From Herpetosiphon sp042688385 (GTDB taxonomy: Bacteria; Chloroflexota; Chloroflexia; Chloroflexales; Herpetosiphonaceae): a stretch of 64,000 nt of DNA. The notes beneath the pieces were generated by a model. It worked only from the letters and a program-made list of their open reading frames with translations, ran no database searches and was not told where the DNA came from. How positions within the stretch are numbered: the stretch's first letter is position 1; each line of letters starts with the position of its first letter. The stretch spans positions 35,245-99,244 of the forward strand of contig NZ_JBHUPY010000008.1 in assembly GCF_042688385.1 (NCBI RefSeq). Direction: 5' to 3'. Shown here in pieces: positions 18,362-25,899 of the stretch. The position numbers and the translations under genes are program-made.

Positions 18362-19456
18362 TTAGAACAGCATGCCACTTGGGCGGACAAGGCTACGATC
18401 GATGCTGGCCAAATTGGGGCGGCCACAGAGCGCCATCGAGCGTTGCAATTCGCGCTGCATAATCGTCAGCACATCGGCAACTCCTGCGCTACCAGCAACC
18501 GCCAAGCCCCACAAGACAGGCCGCCCAAGCATAATTGCCTGCGCGCCGAGGGCCAAAGCTTTGAGCGCATCGCTGCCGCGCCGAATGCCGCCATCAATAT
18601 AAATTTCGCACGCACTGTCAGCTAAAGCAGTAGCAACTTCGGGCAAGGCTTCGAGTGTGGTCACCGTACCATCAATTTGGCGGCCACCATGATTTGAAAC
18701 CACCACCGCTGCCGCGCCTGCTTGAGCTGCCAAGACGGCATCTTCAGCAGTCAAAATGCCTTTGACAATAATTGGCAAGCTGGTGACTGAGCGCAACCAT
18801 GCGATCGATTCCCAATTCAAGCCAGCATCAAACATATCGGCTTTGGGGTCGGGCAAGGCATTTGGGCCAGCACGACGATAGTTTTGCGCGGCAGGCACAT
18901 CGCGAAAATTGGCCATACTCAGATGGGCTGGCACACCAAAACCGCTGCGCAACTCGCGCTCGCGTCGCCCAAGCCAAGGCCGATCGATCGTTAGCATCAA
19001 GGCTTGGTAGCCTGCGGCCTCAGCCCGCGCAATCAAGCGCTCGGAAACGCTGCGATCGCGATAGACATACAATTGAAACCACAGCGGGCATTCGGCGGCA
19101 GCAGCCACCTCTTCCAGCGAACGAGTGGCCAAGGTGCTGACGGTGAATAACGAGCCAGCTTGGGCCACACCGCGCGCAGTTTCACATTCGCCCTCGGCAT
19201 GGGCCAAGCCATGATAAGCCGAAGGCGCGACGAGAATTGGTGAATCAAGTGGCTTGCCAAGTAGAGTCGTCGCGGTCGAAACTTCGCGCACATCGACCAA
19301 AAAGCGCGGACGCAAGCGCACCTGCTCAAACGATTGCAGATTAGCCCGCAGCGTCACTTCATCCTCGCAGCCGCCTGCATAATAATCGCAAGTTGGGCCT
19401 TCCAATAGCGTCATTGCCTGTTGTTCATACTCGTGGAGATTAATCGGCTTGCTCAT
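18362..19456 (-). CDS. FMN-dependent alpha-hydroxy-acid oxidase/dehydrogenase
   Basis: The 364-residue enzyme belongs to the lactate oxidase/glycolate oxidase/L-lactate dehydrogenase (LldD) family, which oxidises 2-hydroxy acids to 2-oxo acids with FMN. The segment YYAGGCEDEVTLRAN is the N-terminal landmark. PLWFQLYVYRDR and LMLTIDRPWLGRRERELR shape the FMN site. IIVKGILTAEDA holds the FMN-binding Lys, and VVSNHGGRQIDG holds the catalytic His and substrate-binding Arg. IDGGIRRGSDALKALALGA binds the FMN phosphate. The ATG at 19456 has AAGGA at 5-6 nt; the extra upstream frame is non-coding in look. Whether it makes hydrogen peroxide or feeds quinones cannot be told. Confidence 0.9.
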   Translation of the reverse strand: MSKPINLHEYEQQAMTLLEGPTCDYYAGGCEDEVTLRANLQSFEQVRLRPRFLVDVREVSTATTLLGKPLDSPILVAPSAYHGLAHAEGECETARGVAQAGSLFTVSTLATRSLEEVAAAAECPLWFQLYVYRDRSVSERLIARAEAAGYQALMLTIDRPWLGRRERELRSGFGVPAHLSMANFRDVPAAQNYRRAGPNALPDPKADMFDAGLNWESIAWLRSVTSLPIIVKGILTAEDAVLAAQAGAAAVVVSNHGGRQIDGTVTTLEALPEVATALADSACEIYIDGGIRRGSDALKALALGAQAIMLGRPVLWGLAVAGSAGVADVLTIMQRELQRSMALCGRPNLASIDRSLVRPSGMLF

Positions 19457-19543
19457 AGCGATCCTTTCGCAGCCTGCAATAATCCAGTGGGCACAGTTTA
19501 GCAGATGCTTAAGCCAATTTAAGCAGCTTAATGGAGCCAATAC

Positions 19544-19924
19544 TTAGCGCTGCGAGCGGATAAACAATAGCAGTGGAATTGCAAGGATTGATAAGGTCAA
19601 CATTGCTCCGGCAAAATCATAGGCGCGAATAAAACCAATATTATTATCAAGATTATCTTTATACAATGGTTTGATTATAATTGGAATAGTGCTAACTTCA
19701 TTATGTTGCTTAAACAGGTACATATCAATATGGGTACGATTCAATTCTCGATTACAATGAGGATAAGTAGGAACAGAACTTAGTGCTGGCATATGCTTGA
19801 AATAAAATCGATAAAAATATCTACTATCGTTATACATATAATTATTCTCTTCATCAGAAAGATCGATATGCAATGGATAAAAATTAAGATCAATATCTTG
19901 GCTTTGAATTCCATTTGGAAACAT
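19544..19924 (-). CDS. AT-rich hypothetical protein with C-terminal membrane helix
   Basis: I do not recognise this 126-residue ORF. Residues 1-95 are polar and rich in Tyr, Asn and Asp. One hydrophobic helix (about 102-121) ends in a short basic tail, and no signal peptide is visible. Codon use is strongly AT-rich, unlike the oxidase gene beside it. The segment DIDLNFYPLHIDLSDEEN weakly recalls DINDFNFYDLQF of the next gene upstream, so it may be a shortened paralogue that has lost its N-terminus. GAAGG lies about 8 nt before the ATG. Confidence 0.5.
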   Translation of the reverse strand: MFPNGIQSQDIDLNFYPLHIDLSDEENNYMYNDSRYFYRFYFKHMPALSSVPTYPHCNRELNRTHIDMYLFKQHNEVSTIPIIIKPLYKDNLDNNIGFIRAYDFAGAMLTLSILAIPLLLFIRSQR

Positions 19925-19958
19925 TTTTATGCCTTCTGCTAATGGTTGATATTTTTCA

Positions 19959-20645
19959 TTAAACTGTAATCATGGAGTAGCAATAAAGAGTCTTTTTTTG
20001 ATTAAAATTATAAAAGTCAATATGCAAAATAAATATTGCTAAAATAAATTTAACCAATAAGATAGTTATTATTAATTTTTTAGTATACAATTTATTTTTA
20101 AATATTACAACCCAAATTATACTATAGATAATTAATAAAAATATCAATCCAATAATAATAACAGCAAACATCATTAATTTAACATTTGTTGCCTGAGTAA
20201 ATTGCAGATCATAGAAATTAAAATCATTAATATCAGCTTTGTAGCTAACATCAAATGGTTGAGTATACGTTTTGGTGTTGGACATAATCTCTAACACAAA
20301 AGAATAGCTTTTGGGCAAAAATGTATCTTGGCATTCAAGCGTTGCAACAGGCTTTATATGAAAAAAGTTTTCCAGATCGATAAACTTAACGTGGTTATTT
20401 TTTTGATTGAAATTGAAACTGAATCGCGTTAATGGATGATTCACTAAGGTAAATTGTAACGTGATTGGCTTGGTCGGAGCTGGTTCAATCGCCAAAATCC
20501 GATCAAGCAGCACCAAACGTTCACCTGTTGCCAGTTGGGTAGTGGGTGTATTTATCAGCGGGCGAAAGCATGCAAGTTGCTGTGGTGGTTGCTGGCAACC
20601 AACCAACAGCAACAACATTCCAATCCATAACAAGCGCCGTAGCAT
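19959..20645 (-). CDS. Putative membrane lipoprotein, unknown function
   Basis: The product of 228 residues begins MLRRLLWIGMLLLLVGCQQ, a type II signal peptide with lipobox LVGC. A beta-rich outer domain of about 130 residues follows, then two hydrophobic helices (about 155-180 and 192-212). A lipoprotein with later membrane helices is unusual. The 3' two thirds of the gene are very AT-rich, and the first third matches the genome average, as if two sources had been joined. AAGGAG 8 nt upstream supports this ATG over the longer frame. The function is unknown. Confidence 0.6.
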   Translation of the reverse strand: MLRRLLWIGMLLLLVGCQQPPQQLACFRPLINTPTTQLATGERLVLLDRILAIEPAPTKPITLQFTLVNHPLTRFSFNFNQKNNHVKFIDLENFFHIKPVATLECQDTFLPKSYSFVLEIMSNTKTYTQPFDVSYKADINDFNFYDLQFTQATNVKLMMFAVIIIGLIFLLIIYSIIWVVIFKNKLYTKKLIITILLVKFILAIFILHIDFYNFNQKKTLYCYSMITV

Positions 20646-20709
20646 AGCCTTGCTCCTTCTAAATCGTGATAGAAGCAGCATAGCAAGCCTAAATGGATGT
20701 TAAATGGCT

Positions 20710-21624
20710 TTAGTGGCTGAGCCAACTGTGCAAAACCATACCAATAATAATCACGCCGATGCCGACCAAGGTCAGGGCGCTTGGCGCGGGGCTGTTCAAC
20801 AATACAATCTCGCCAACCAAGGCAAAAACCACTTCGCCAGCTTGGGTTGCTTCAACCGCCGCCAATTGGCCTTGGTGATGCTGAGCCAAATCGGTAGCTT
20901 TGAAAAAGAGCACGGTGGCAATTACGCCCGCCAACAAGGCCACGAGCAACGATTGGCCAATTTGGCTTGCGCTTGGCCAACCAACCGTGCTTGCGGCCAC
21001 GCCCGCTAAAATCAGCCAAAACGGCAAACTGGCAATCGTCATACCCAAGACGCGTTCGAAGGTTGCCAAACGCTGACCACACAGCTGCATCATAGCCCGA
21101 TTGCCAAGCGGGTAGGCAAAAGCAGCGATAACGACTGGCACAAAGCCCAAAAGCACTTCCCGCCAGCTAATTGTGGCCGCATATTGCAATTGAATTACGG
21201 CCACGCCCGCCAAAATCAGGCCCGAAATTGCCAAACTCCGCCAATGCCAAGCTGCCTGATTGGGGGCTGATTTGGATTGGAGCAAGGGCGCAACTAACGC
21301 TCCAGCAATAATCGTAATCTGCCATGTGCTAGCAACCAGCCAAGCAGGCGCATATTTGGCGGCAAAACAGAGCGGCGCATAAAACAAACCAAAGCCAATT
21401 GTGCTCCACCACAGCCATTGCCACGGTTGTTGACGCAGCTCGTGCAATACCAAGCCCAACTTGCCGCGCCAAGCGACAATCGCCAACAGCGGAACCAGCA
21501 TAAACAGATAGCGCAGGCTCGCGCTCCACAGCCAATGGCCGCCAGCCAGCTCCATCAAGCGATTGAGCACAAAGGTCGAGGCAAAAAACAGCGAGGCCAA
21601 CAAGCCCAAAAACAATGCGCGCAT
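20710..21624 (-). CDS. DMT-superfamily (EamA-like) membrane transporter
   Basis: The 304-residue protein has about ten hydrophobic helices in two similar halves, the drug/metabolite transporter layout. The first helix, ALFLGLLASLFFASTFVLNR, and the segment WLWWSTIGFGLFYAPLCFAAKYAPAWLVASTWQITI resemble the multidrug-resistance efflux branch of the family. The substrate is unknown. The ATG at 21624 is preferred over the TTG six codons earlier because AGGA lies 8 nt upstream. It is followed after 64 bases by the AT-rich lipoprotein gene. Confidence 0.85.
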   Translation of the reverse strand: MRALFLGLLASLFFASTFVLNRLMELAGGHWLWSASLRYLFMLVPLLAIVAWRGKLGLVLHELRQQPWQWLWWSTIGFGLFYAPLCFAAKYAPAWLVASTWQITIIAGALVAPLLQSKSAPNQAAWHWRSLAISGLILAGVAVIQLQYAATISWREVLLGFVPVVIAAFAYPLGNRAMMQLCGQRLATFERVLGMTIASLPFWLILAGVAASTVGWPSASQIGQSLLVALLAGVIATVLFFKATDLAQHHQGQLAAVEATQAGEVVFALVGEIVLLNSPAPSALTLVGIGVIIIGMVLHSWLSH

Positions 21625-21712
21625 AGCCGTGATCCTATTCAATTAAGTACCAGCATTGGCCAAGTATAGCACGGGGCTTGAGTAAATTAGGATTGTAAGA
21701 ATTTTGAGCATG

Positions 21713-21838
21713 CCCTCACCCCAGCCCCCTCGCCCACTGAACGCGGGCGAGGGGCTTTAACCATGTGGTTCTTGCGCAATACATCGGTGAACAATAGGTG
21801 ATCCCTCTCGCCCGCGTTTTCGTGGGCGAGAGGGCTGT
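21713..21838. repeat. MITE-like palindromic repeat, copy 1
   Basis: The element starts CCCTCACCCCAGCCCC and contains two GC-rich hairpin arms: one around 21730-21756 ending in GCGGGCGAGGGG, the other around 21803-21835 with CTCGCCCGCGTTTTCGTGGG. Between them is a divergent 45-base centre with GCTTTAACCATGTGGTTCTTG. Its right end is shorter than in copy 2. Confidence 0.75.
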
Positions 21839-21861
21839 CTTACAAGGGTAGGATTTAAGAT

Positions 21862-21993
21862 CCCCTCACCCCAACCCCTCTCCCGTGGCGCGGGCGAGGG
21901 GCTTTAATCCTGTGGTTTTTGCATGATTGGTGGTGAAAATTGATGCTCCCCCTCGCCCGCGTTTTCGTGGGAGAGGGGGCTGGGGGGTGAGGG
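21862..21993. repeat. MITE-like palindromic repeat, copy 2 (most complete)
   Basis: This copy of about 132 bases begins CCCTCACCCCAACCCCTC and ends with the inverted GGGGGCTGGGGGGTGAGGG, so its ends are imperfect terminal inverted repeats. Each end also folds into its own GC hairpin around GCGGGCGAGGGG or CCCCCTCGCCCGCG. A further fragment of the right end recurs at about 22037-22060. The rest of the gap 21625-22086 holds no gene. Confidence 0.8.
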
Positions 21994-22086
21994 AATGTTT
22001 GACCACCACACTCTTTGTTAACAACTTACTCTTGAAAGGAGGGGGCTGGGGGGGTGAGGGAATGGCCCAATCATAGCCACATGCAG

Positions 22087-22115
22087 TTGCCATAACTAAC
22101 CAGTTATGCTATAAT
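22087..22115 (+). promoter_or_regulatory. Strong sigma-70-like promoter of rplS
   Basis: TTGCCA (22087-22092), a 17-base spacer and a perfect TATAAT (22110-22115) lie 160 bases before the rplS start codon. Confidence 0.8.
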
Positions 22116-22148
22116 CGCGCGGTCAATTGATTGGCACGAAAAGAAACG

Positions 22149-22254
22149 GCGTGTGAAGATTCACACGCTTGTTGTTTGTCCAGCGACCGTATCCGCTGTA
22201 TGCCAATGAAATTTAGCTATTCAACCAGCGCCGAGAGATACGGCTCTACGCGTT
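22149..22254 (+). ncRNA. Structured 5' leader of rplS
   Basis: The leader between promoter and rplS folds into two elements. The first is an 8-bp hairpin, GCGTGTGA/TCACACGC (22149-22168). The second is a longer closed structure in which CCGTATC pairs with GATACGG (22187-22193 with 22237-22243) and CGCTG with CAGCG (22194-22198 with 22226-22230), leaving a 6-nt bulge on one side. Ribosomal protein L19 leaders that bind L19 are known in other phyla; whether this one does so is inference. Confidence 0.5.
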
Positions 22255-22274
22255 AGAAATGCAAAGGCAGAGCA

Positions 22275-22631
22275 ATGCAACAGGCTCCCGTCATTCACGA
22301 AATTGAAAACGAATATCTGCGCAAAGATGTGCCAGAATTCCGCGTTGGCGACACGGTTCGCGTTAGCGTCAAGGTTGTTGAAGGTACGCGCGAACGGATT
22401 CAAGACTTTGAAGGTGTCGTAATTCGCCGCCGCCGCATGGGTGTGAACGAAAACTTCACCGTGCGCCGGATTGCCTCGCACGGTATTGGCGTTGAACGGA
22501 CGTTCTTGCTGCACTCACCCCGCATCGACGGCGTGAAGCTGGTGCGGACTGGTAAAGTTCGCCAAGCTAACCTGTACTACCTGCGCGGTCGTACTGGTAA
22601 AGCCGCTCGGATCAAAGAACGCCGCGGTTAA
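22275..22631 (+). CDS. rplS: 50S ribosomal protein L19
   Basis: This 118-residue ribosomal protein sits at the interface of the two subunits. The landmarks FRVGDTVRVSVKVVEGTRERIQDFEGVVIRRR and NENFTVRRIASHGIGVERTF are canonical, as is the C-terminal VRQANLYYLRGRTGKAARIKE. It has its own promoter and a structured leader. The usual trmD/rimM neighbours are missing, but rnhB lies downstream, a common arrangement for rplS. Confidence 0.97.
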   Translation: MQQAPVIHEIENEYLRKDVPEFRVGDTVRVSVKVVEGTRERIQDFEGVVIRRRRMGVNENFTVRRIASHGIGVERTFLLHSPRIDGVKLVRTGKVRQANLYYLRGRTGKAARIKERRG

Positions 22632-22712
22632 TCGTTTTCGTTATAGCTGCAAAACCCTGCGCGGGTGTGGGCCAAGCCTGCACTCGCGTTTGTATTTTTG
22701 GGAGCTTTGGCA

Positions 22713-23360
22713 ATGCTACAACGAATGCAACGCTTGGTCATTTGGGCCTTTGAACGCTTTTATCACGAAGGCGCGTTCACCTACGATGTGGTAGCGTGGC
22801 TCATGTCGCAGGGCTATTGGAGCCAATGGGTCTTGGCAGCCTTGCCCGAAATTGCCGATCAGCCATTGCTAGAGGTTGGTTGTGGCACAGGCTATGTGCA
22901 AAAAGCCCGCCAACATCAAGCAAGCCTAACGGTTGGCCTCGATGAATCGCGCCAAATGCTGGCTTTAAGCCGCCGCCGCGCAGCGCAAGCCAACTTGGTG
23001 CGGGCAGTTGCCCAAACCTTGCCCTACGCCGATGGCAGTTGGTCGGCAGTGCTTTCGACCTTTCCCGCGCCCTATCTATTTGATCGCCGCAGTTTGGCCG
23101 AGATTCAGCGCGTACTAACCAACGAGGGCAAGTTGTATATTGTCGATGGCGGTAGCATTCCCAATTGCCTGTATGCAGTTGTGATTGGCTTGATCTATCG
23201 GCTAGTTTTTGGCCGCCAAAGCCACCCCGATCTGCCAACTAGCCAGCTCGACCCACGGATTCAGCGTTTGCACGAGGCTGGCTTTCGCGTCAGCACGCAG
23301 ATGAAGCAGGTTGGGCGCTCGCAAGTTCAACTGTTTATCGCCGAGAAATCGAACATCTAA
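22713..23360 (+). CDS. Class I SAM-dependent methyltransferase
   Basis: The 215-residue protein has the Rossmann methyltransferase motifs: LLEVGCGTGYVQKA (motif I), VGLDESRQMLALSRRR (motif II) and the ALPYADGSWSAVLSTFP-type motif IV region, with EIQRVLTNEGKLYIVDGG as motif VI. The short hydrophobic segment near residue 155 might allow membrane association, as in UbiE-like enzymes. The substrate is unknown. The ATG at 22713 has GGAG 8 nt upstream; an in-frame GTG at 22665 is less likely. It lies between rplS and rnhB. Confidence 0.82.
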   Translation: MLQRMQRLVIWAFERFYHEGAFTYDVVAWLMSQGYWSQWVLAALPEIADQPLLEVGCGTGYVQKARQHQASLTVGLDESRQMLALSRRRAAQANLVRAVAQTLPYADGSWSAVLSTFPAPYLFDRRSLAEIQRVLTNEGKLYIVDGGSIPNCLYAVVIGLIYRLVFGRQSHPDLPTSQLDPRIQRLHEAGFRVSTQMKQVGRSQVQLFIAEKSNI

Positions 23361-23424
23361 ATTCATTCTTTGGCCATAGGTTCATGCAGATCAAGCCTGA
23401 TCCCTGGCCCCTGACCCCTACATT

Positions 23425-24051
23425 ATGATGACAATTGGAATTTACGAAGAACAACAACTTTGGAACCAAGGCGCGCAGCTCGTGGCGGGCGTTGATGAGG
23501 TTGGCCGTGGCTGCTGGGCTGGGCCTGTCGTGGCAGCAGCAGTGATGTTTCCGCAGCATTTGCTGAGCGACCCAAGTGCTTTGGCAGGCATTAACGATTC
23601 CAAAACACTCAGCGCCGAAGCCCGCCAAGCTATGGCCTTACGCATTCGCCAATTAGCTAGCGGAATTGGGCTGGGTGTGGTTTCAGCCCACCTAATCGAC
23701 TTATTTGGGATTGCGGTTGCCACCAAATGGGCGATGATGCATGCGGTTTTGAGCCTACCAGCCTTGCCCGATGGCTTGGTGATCGATTGGGTTAAACTGC
23801 CAGAATTGCCCTTATTGCAACGCTCGCTGCCCAAGGGCGATGCAGTCAGTATCTCGGTGGCGGCAGCCTCAATTGTGGCCAAAGTCTATCGCGATAATTT
23901 GATGCACGAATATGATCAGCGTGATGCGCGTTATGGCTGGGCAGCGCACAAAGGCTATGGCACGGCTCAACATCAACAAGCCTTGGCAGCGCATGGTCCA
24001 ACCCAGCTCCATCGACGCTCGTTCAAGCCGCTTGCGGCCTTTGTTGATTGA
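23425..24051 (+). CDS. rnhB: Ribonuclease HII
   Basis: RNase HII cuts RNA in RNA-DNA hybrids and starts the removal of single ribonucleotides from DNA. The 208-residue product has VAGVDEVGRGCWAGPVVAAAV, carrying the Asp and Glu catalytic pair, the GINDSKTLS motif, and the later acidic residue in LVIDWVK. VSVAAASIVAKVYRDNLM is the C-terminal signature. The start is uncertain: two ATG codons (23425, 23428) occur without a clear ribosome site, and the preceding bases (about 23395-23420) look like one of the intergenic repeats. Confidence 0.93.
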   Translation: MMTIGIYEEQQLWNQGAQLVAGVDEVGRGCWAGPVVAAAVMFPQHLLSDPSALAGINDSKTLSAEARQAMALRIRQLASGIGLGVVSAHLIDLFGIAVATKWAMMHAVLSLPALPDGLVIDWVKLPELPLLQRSLPKGDAVSISVAAASIVAKVYRDNLMHEYDQRDARYGWAAHKGYGTAQHQQALAAHGPTQLHRRSFKPLAAFVD

Positions 24052-24106
24052 CAAAATCGCCAGAGAATGATACTAAGGTCAAACATGGCTTTTATGGAGT
24101 GTTGCT

Positions 24107-24649
24107 ATGCCCTCGCCATATTATGATCAGGGACGGCGTGATGCTGAAGAAGGCACGCTGAATCAATTGTTTTATCATACCTACCACGATTATAAGCGTG
24201 GCTACGACGAAATTGTCAATGGCCCACCCAAACCAAAGCCAAATTTCCTCTATTTTTTGATTCCGGCGCTGTTACTGGTTGGGCTTGCTGGCGGTTGGTT
24301 TTTACGCGATCGCGGCGTGTTGAGCACCCCGCCAACGCCGTTAGTTGTGATGGTAACGGTAACGCCAGTCACTGCTTCGCCAACCTTCCCGCCATTTTCA
24401 ATTGCCACTCCAGCTCCACCAACGCCAACCCAATTGGTGCTGGAAATTGGCAGCGAGGCGATTACACTCGAACAAGTGCGCATCCGGCCCGACCCAAGCA
24501 TCCAAGGCGAACCGATTGGGGCGCTTGATCCAGGCGAAGTGATTACGATCGTCGATGGGCCACGCTCAGGCGATGATTACACTTGGTGGCTGATCGAATC
24601 GGCAATTGGCCAAGGCTGGGTCGCTGAAGATTTTATCCAAGCACGCTAA
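24107..24649 (+). CDS. Membrane protein with extracytoplasmic SH3-like domain
   Basis: The 180-residue protein has a charged cytoplasmic head (about 1-46), one membrane helix (about 47-65), and a Thr/Pro-rich linker. A C-terminal bacterial SH3-like domain follows (about 112-178) with VRIRPDPSIQGEPIGALDPGEVITIVDGP and WWLIESAIGQGWVAEDFI, the pattern of cell-wall-binding SH3b domains. GGAG is 7 nt before the ATG. trpB starts 10 bases after the stop, so the two may be cotranscribed although no functional link is obvious. Confidence 0.8.
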   Translation: MPSPYYDQGRRDAEEGTLNQLFYHTYHDYKRGYDEIVNGPPKPKPNFLYFLIPALLLVGLAGGWFLRDRGVLSTPPTPLVVMVTVTPVTASPTFPPFSIATPAPPTPTQLVLEIGSEAITLEQVRIRPDPSIQGEPIGALDPGEVITIVDGPRSGDDYTWWLIESAIGQGWVAEDFIQAR

Positions 24650-24659
24650 AGGAAGATCT

Positions 24660-25859
24660 ATGACTGATCACGTTGTTCTTGATGAGTTAAATGGCCGCTA
24701 CGGCGATTTTGGTGGGCGCTATGTGCCCGAAACCTTAGTCGCGGCAATTGAGGAATTGACCGAGGCGTTTTTTCGCATTCGCACCGACCCTGAGTTTCAG
24801 GCCGAATTGGCGCATTTGCACCGCACCTATACGGGCCGCCCAACCGCGCTGACCTTTGCGCGGCGCTTAACCGAAGAGCTTGGCGGAGCACAAATTTGGC
24901 TCAAACGCGAAGATCTGACTCACACAGGCGCGCATAAAATCAACAATGCGCTTGGCCAAGGTCTTTTAGCCAAACGCATGGGCAAGCAACGAATTATCGC
25001 CGAAACCGGCGCAGGCCAACATGGCGTGGCAACGGCGGCAGTTTGTGCCTTGCTTGGGCTGCAATGTGTGGTTTACATGGGCACCGAAGATATGGAGCGC
25101 CAAAAACCCAATGTCTTTCGCATGCGCTTGCTAGGAGCCGATGTGCGCGGCGTGAACACTGGAGCCAAAACGCTCAAAGATGCAGTCAACGAAGCCATGC
25201 GCGATTGGGTCAGCAATCCAGATTCGTACTATTTGCTAGGCTCGGCACTTGGCCCGCACCCCTATCCATTGATGGTACGCGAATTTCAAAGCATCATCGG
25301 CATCGAGGCCCGCGAGCAAATTTTAGCGGCAACCGGCAAACTGCCAGATACGATTATTGCCTGTGTTGGCGGTGGCTCAAATGCGATTGGCATTTTTCAT
25401 CCTTTTATCAATGATGAAAGCGTTGATCTGCGTGGGGTTGAAGCTGGTGGCCATGGCATCGAGCCAGGTCGCCATGCAGCGCGATTTGCTGGTGGGCGCT
25501 TGGGCGTTTTCCAAGGCACACGTTCGTATGTATTGCAAAATAGCGATGGCCAAATTGCCAATACCCATAGCATTTCTGCTGGCCTCGATTATGCTGCTGT
25601 AGGCCCAGAACACGCTTGGCTCCACGACGAAGAACGGGCTTTTTATACCTATGCCACCGACGAAGAAGCGTTAAACGGTTTTCAATTGCTCTGCCGCACC
25701 GAGGGCATTATTCCAGCCTTGGAATCGTCGCATGCGATTGCCGAAGCTGTACGCTTAGCGCCAACCATGAGCAAAGAAAACATTATTTTGGTCAATCTGT
25801 CGGGGCGGGGCGATAAAGATATTTTCACCGTTGCAGATGTTTTGGGAGTACAAATGTAG
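24660..25859 (+). CDS. trpB: Tryptophan synthase beta chain
   Basis: TrpB condenses indole with L-serine to tryptophan using pyridoxal phosphate. The 399-residue protein has GRYGDFGGRYVPETL at its start and KREDLTHTGAHKINNALGQ, which contains the PLP-binding Lys. GAGQHGVATA and CVGGGSNAIGIFHPF bind the substrate and PLP phosphate, and the C-terminal part has LSGRGDKDI. The ATG at 24660 is preceded by AAAGGA at 7 nt; the upstream open frame overlaps the SH3 gene. trpA and other trp genes are absent from the window, so the gene is detached from a trp operon. Confidence 0.97.
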   Translation: MTDHVVLDELNGRYGDFGGRYVPETLVAAIEELTEAFFRIRTDPEFQAELAHLHRTYTGRPTALTFARRLTEELGGAQIWLKREDLTHTGAHKINNALGQGLLAKRMGKQRIIAETGAGQHGVATAAVCALLGLQCVVYMGTEDMERQKPNVFRMRLLGADVRGVNTGAKTLKDAVNEAMRDWVSNPDSYYLLGSALGPHPYPLMVREFQSIIGIEAREQILAATGKLPDTIIACVGGGSNAIGIFHPFINDESVDLRGVEAGGHGIEPGRHAARFAGGRLGVFQGTRSYVLQNSDGQIANTHSISAGLDYAAVGPEHAWLHDEERAFYTYATDEEALNGFQLLCRTEGIIPALESSHAIAEAVRLAPTMSKENIILVNLSGRGDKDIFTVADVLGVQM

Positions 25860-25899
25860 CGTAACGGCTTCTGATGAGGCCAGTGTGTAAGGAGTAGTT

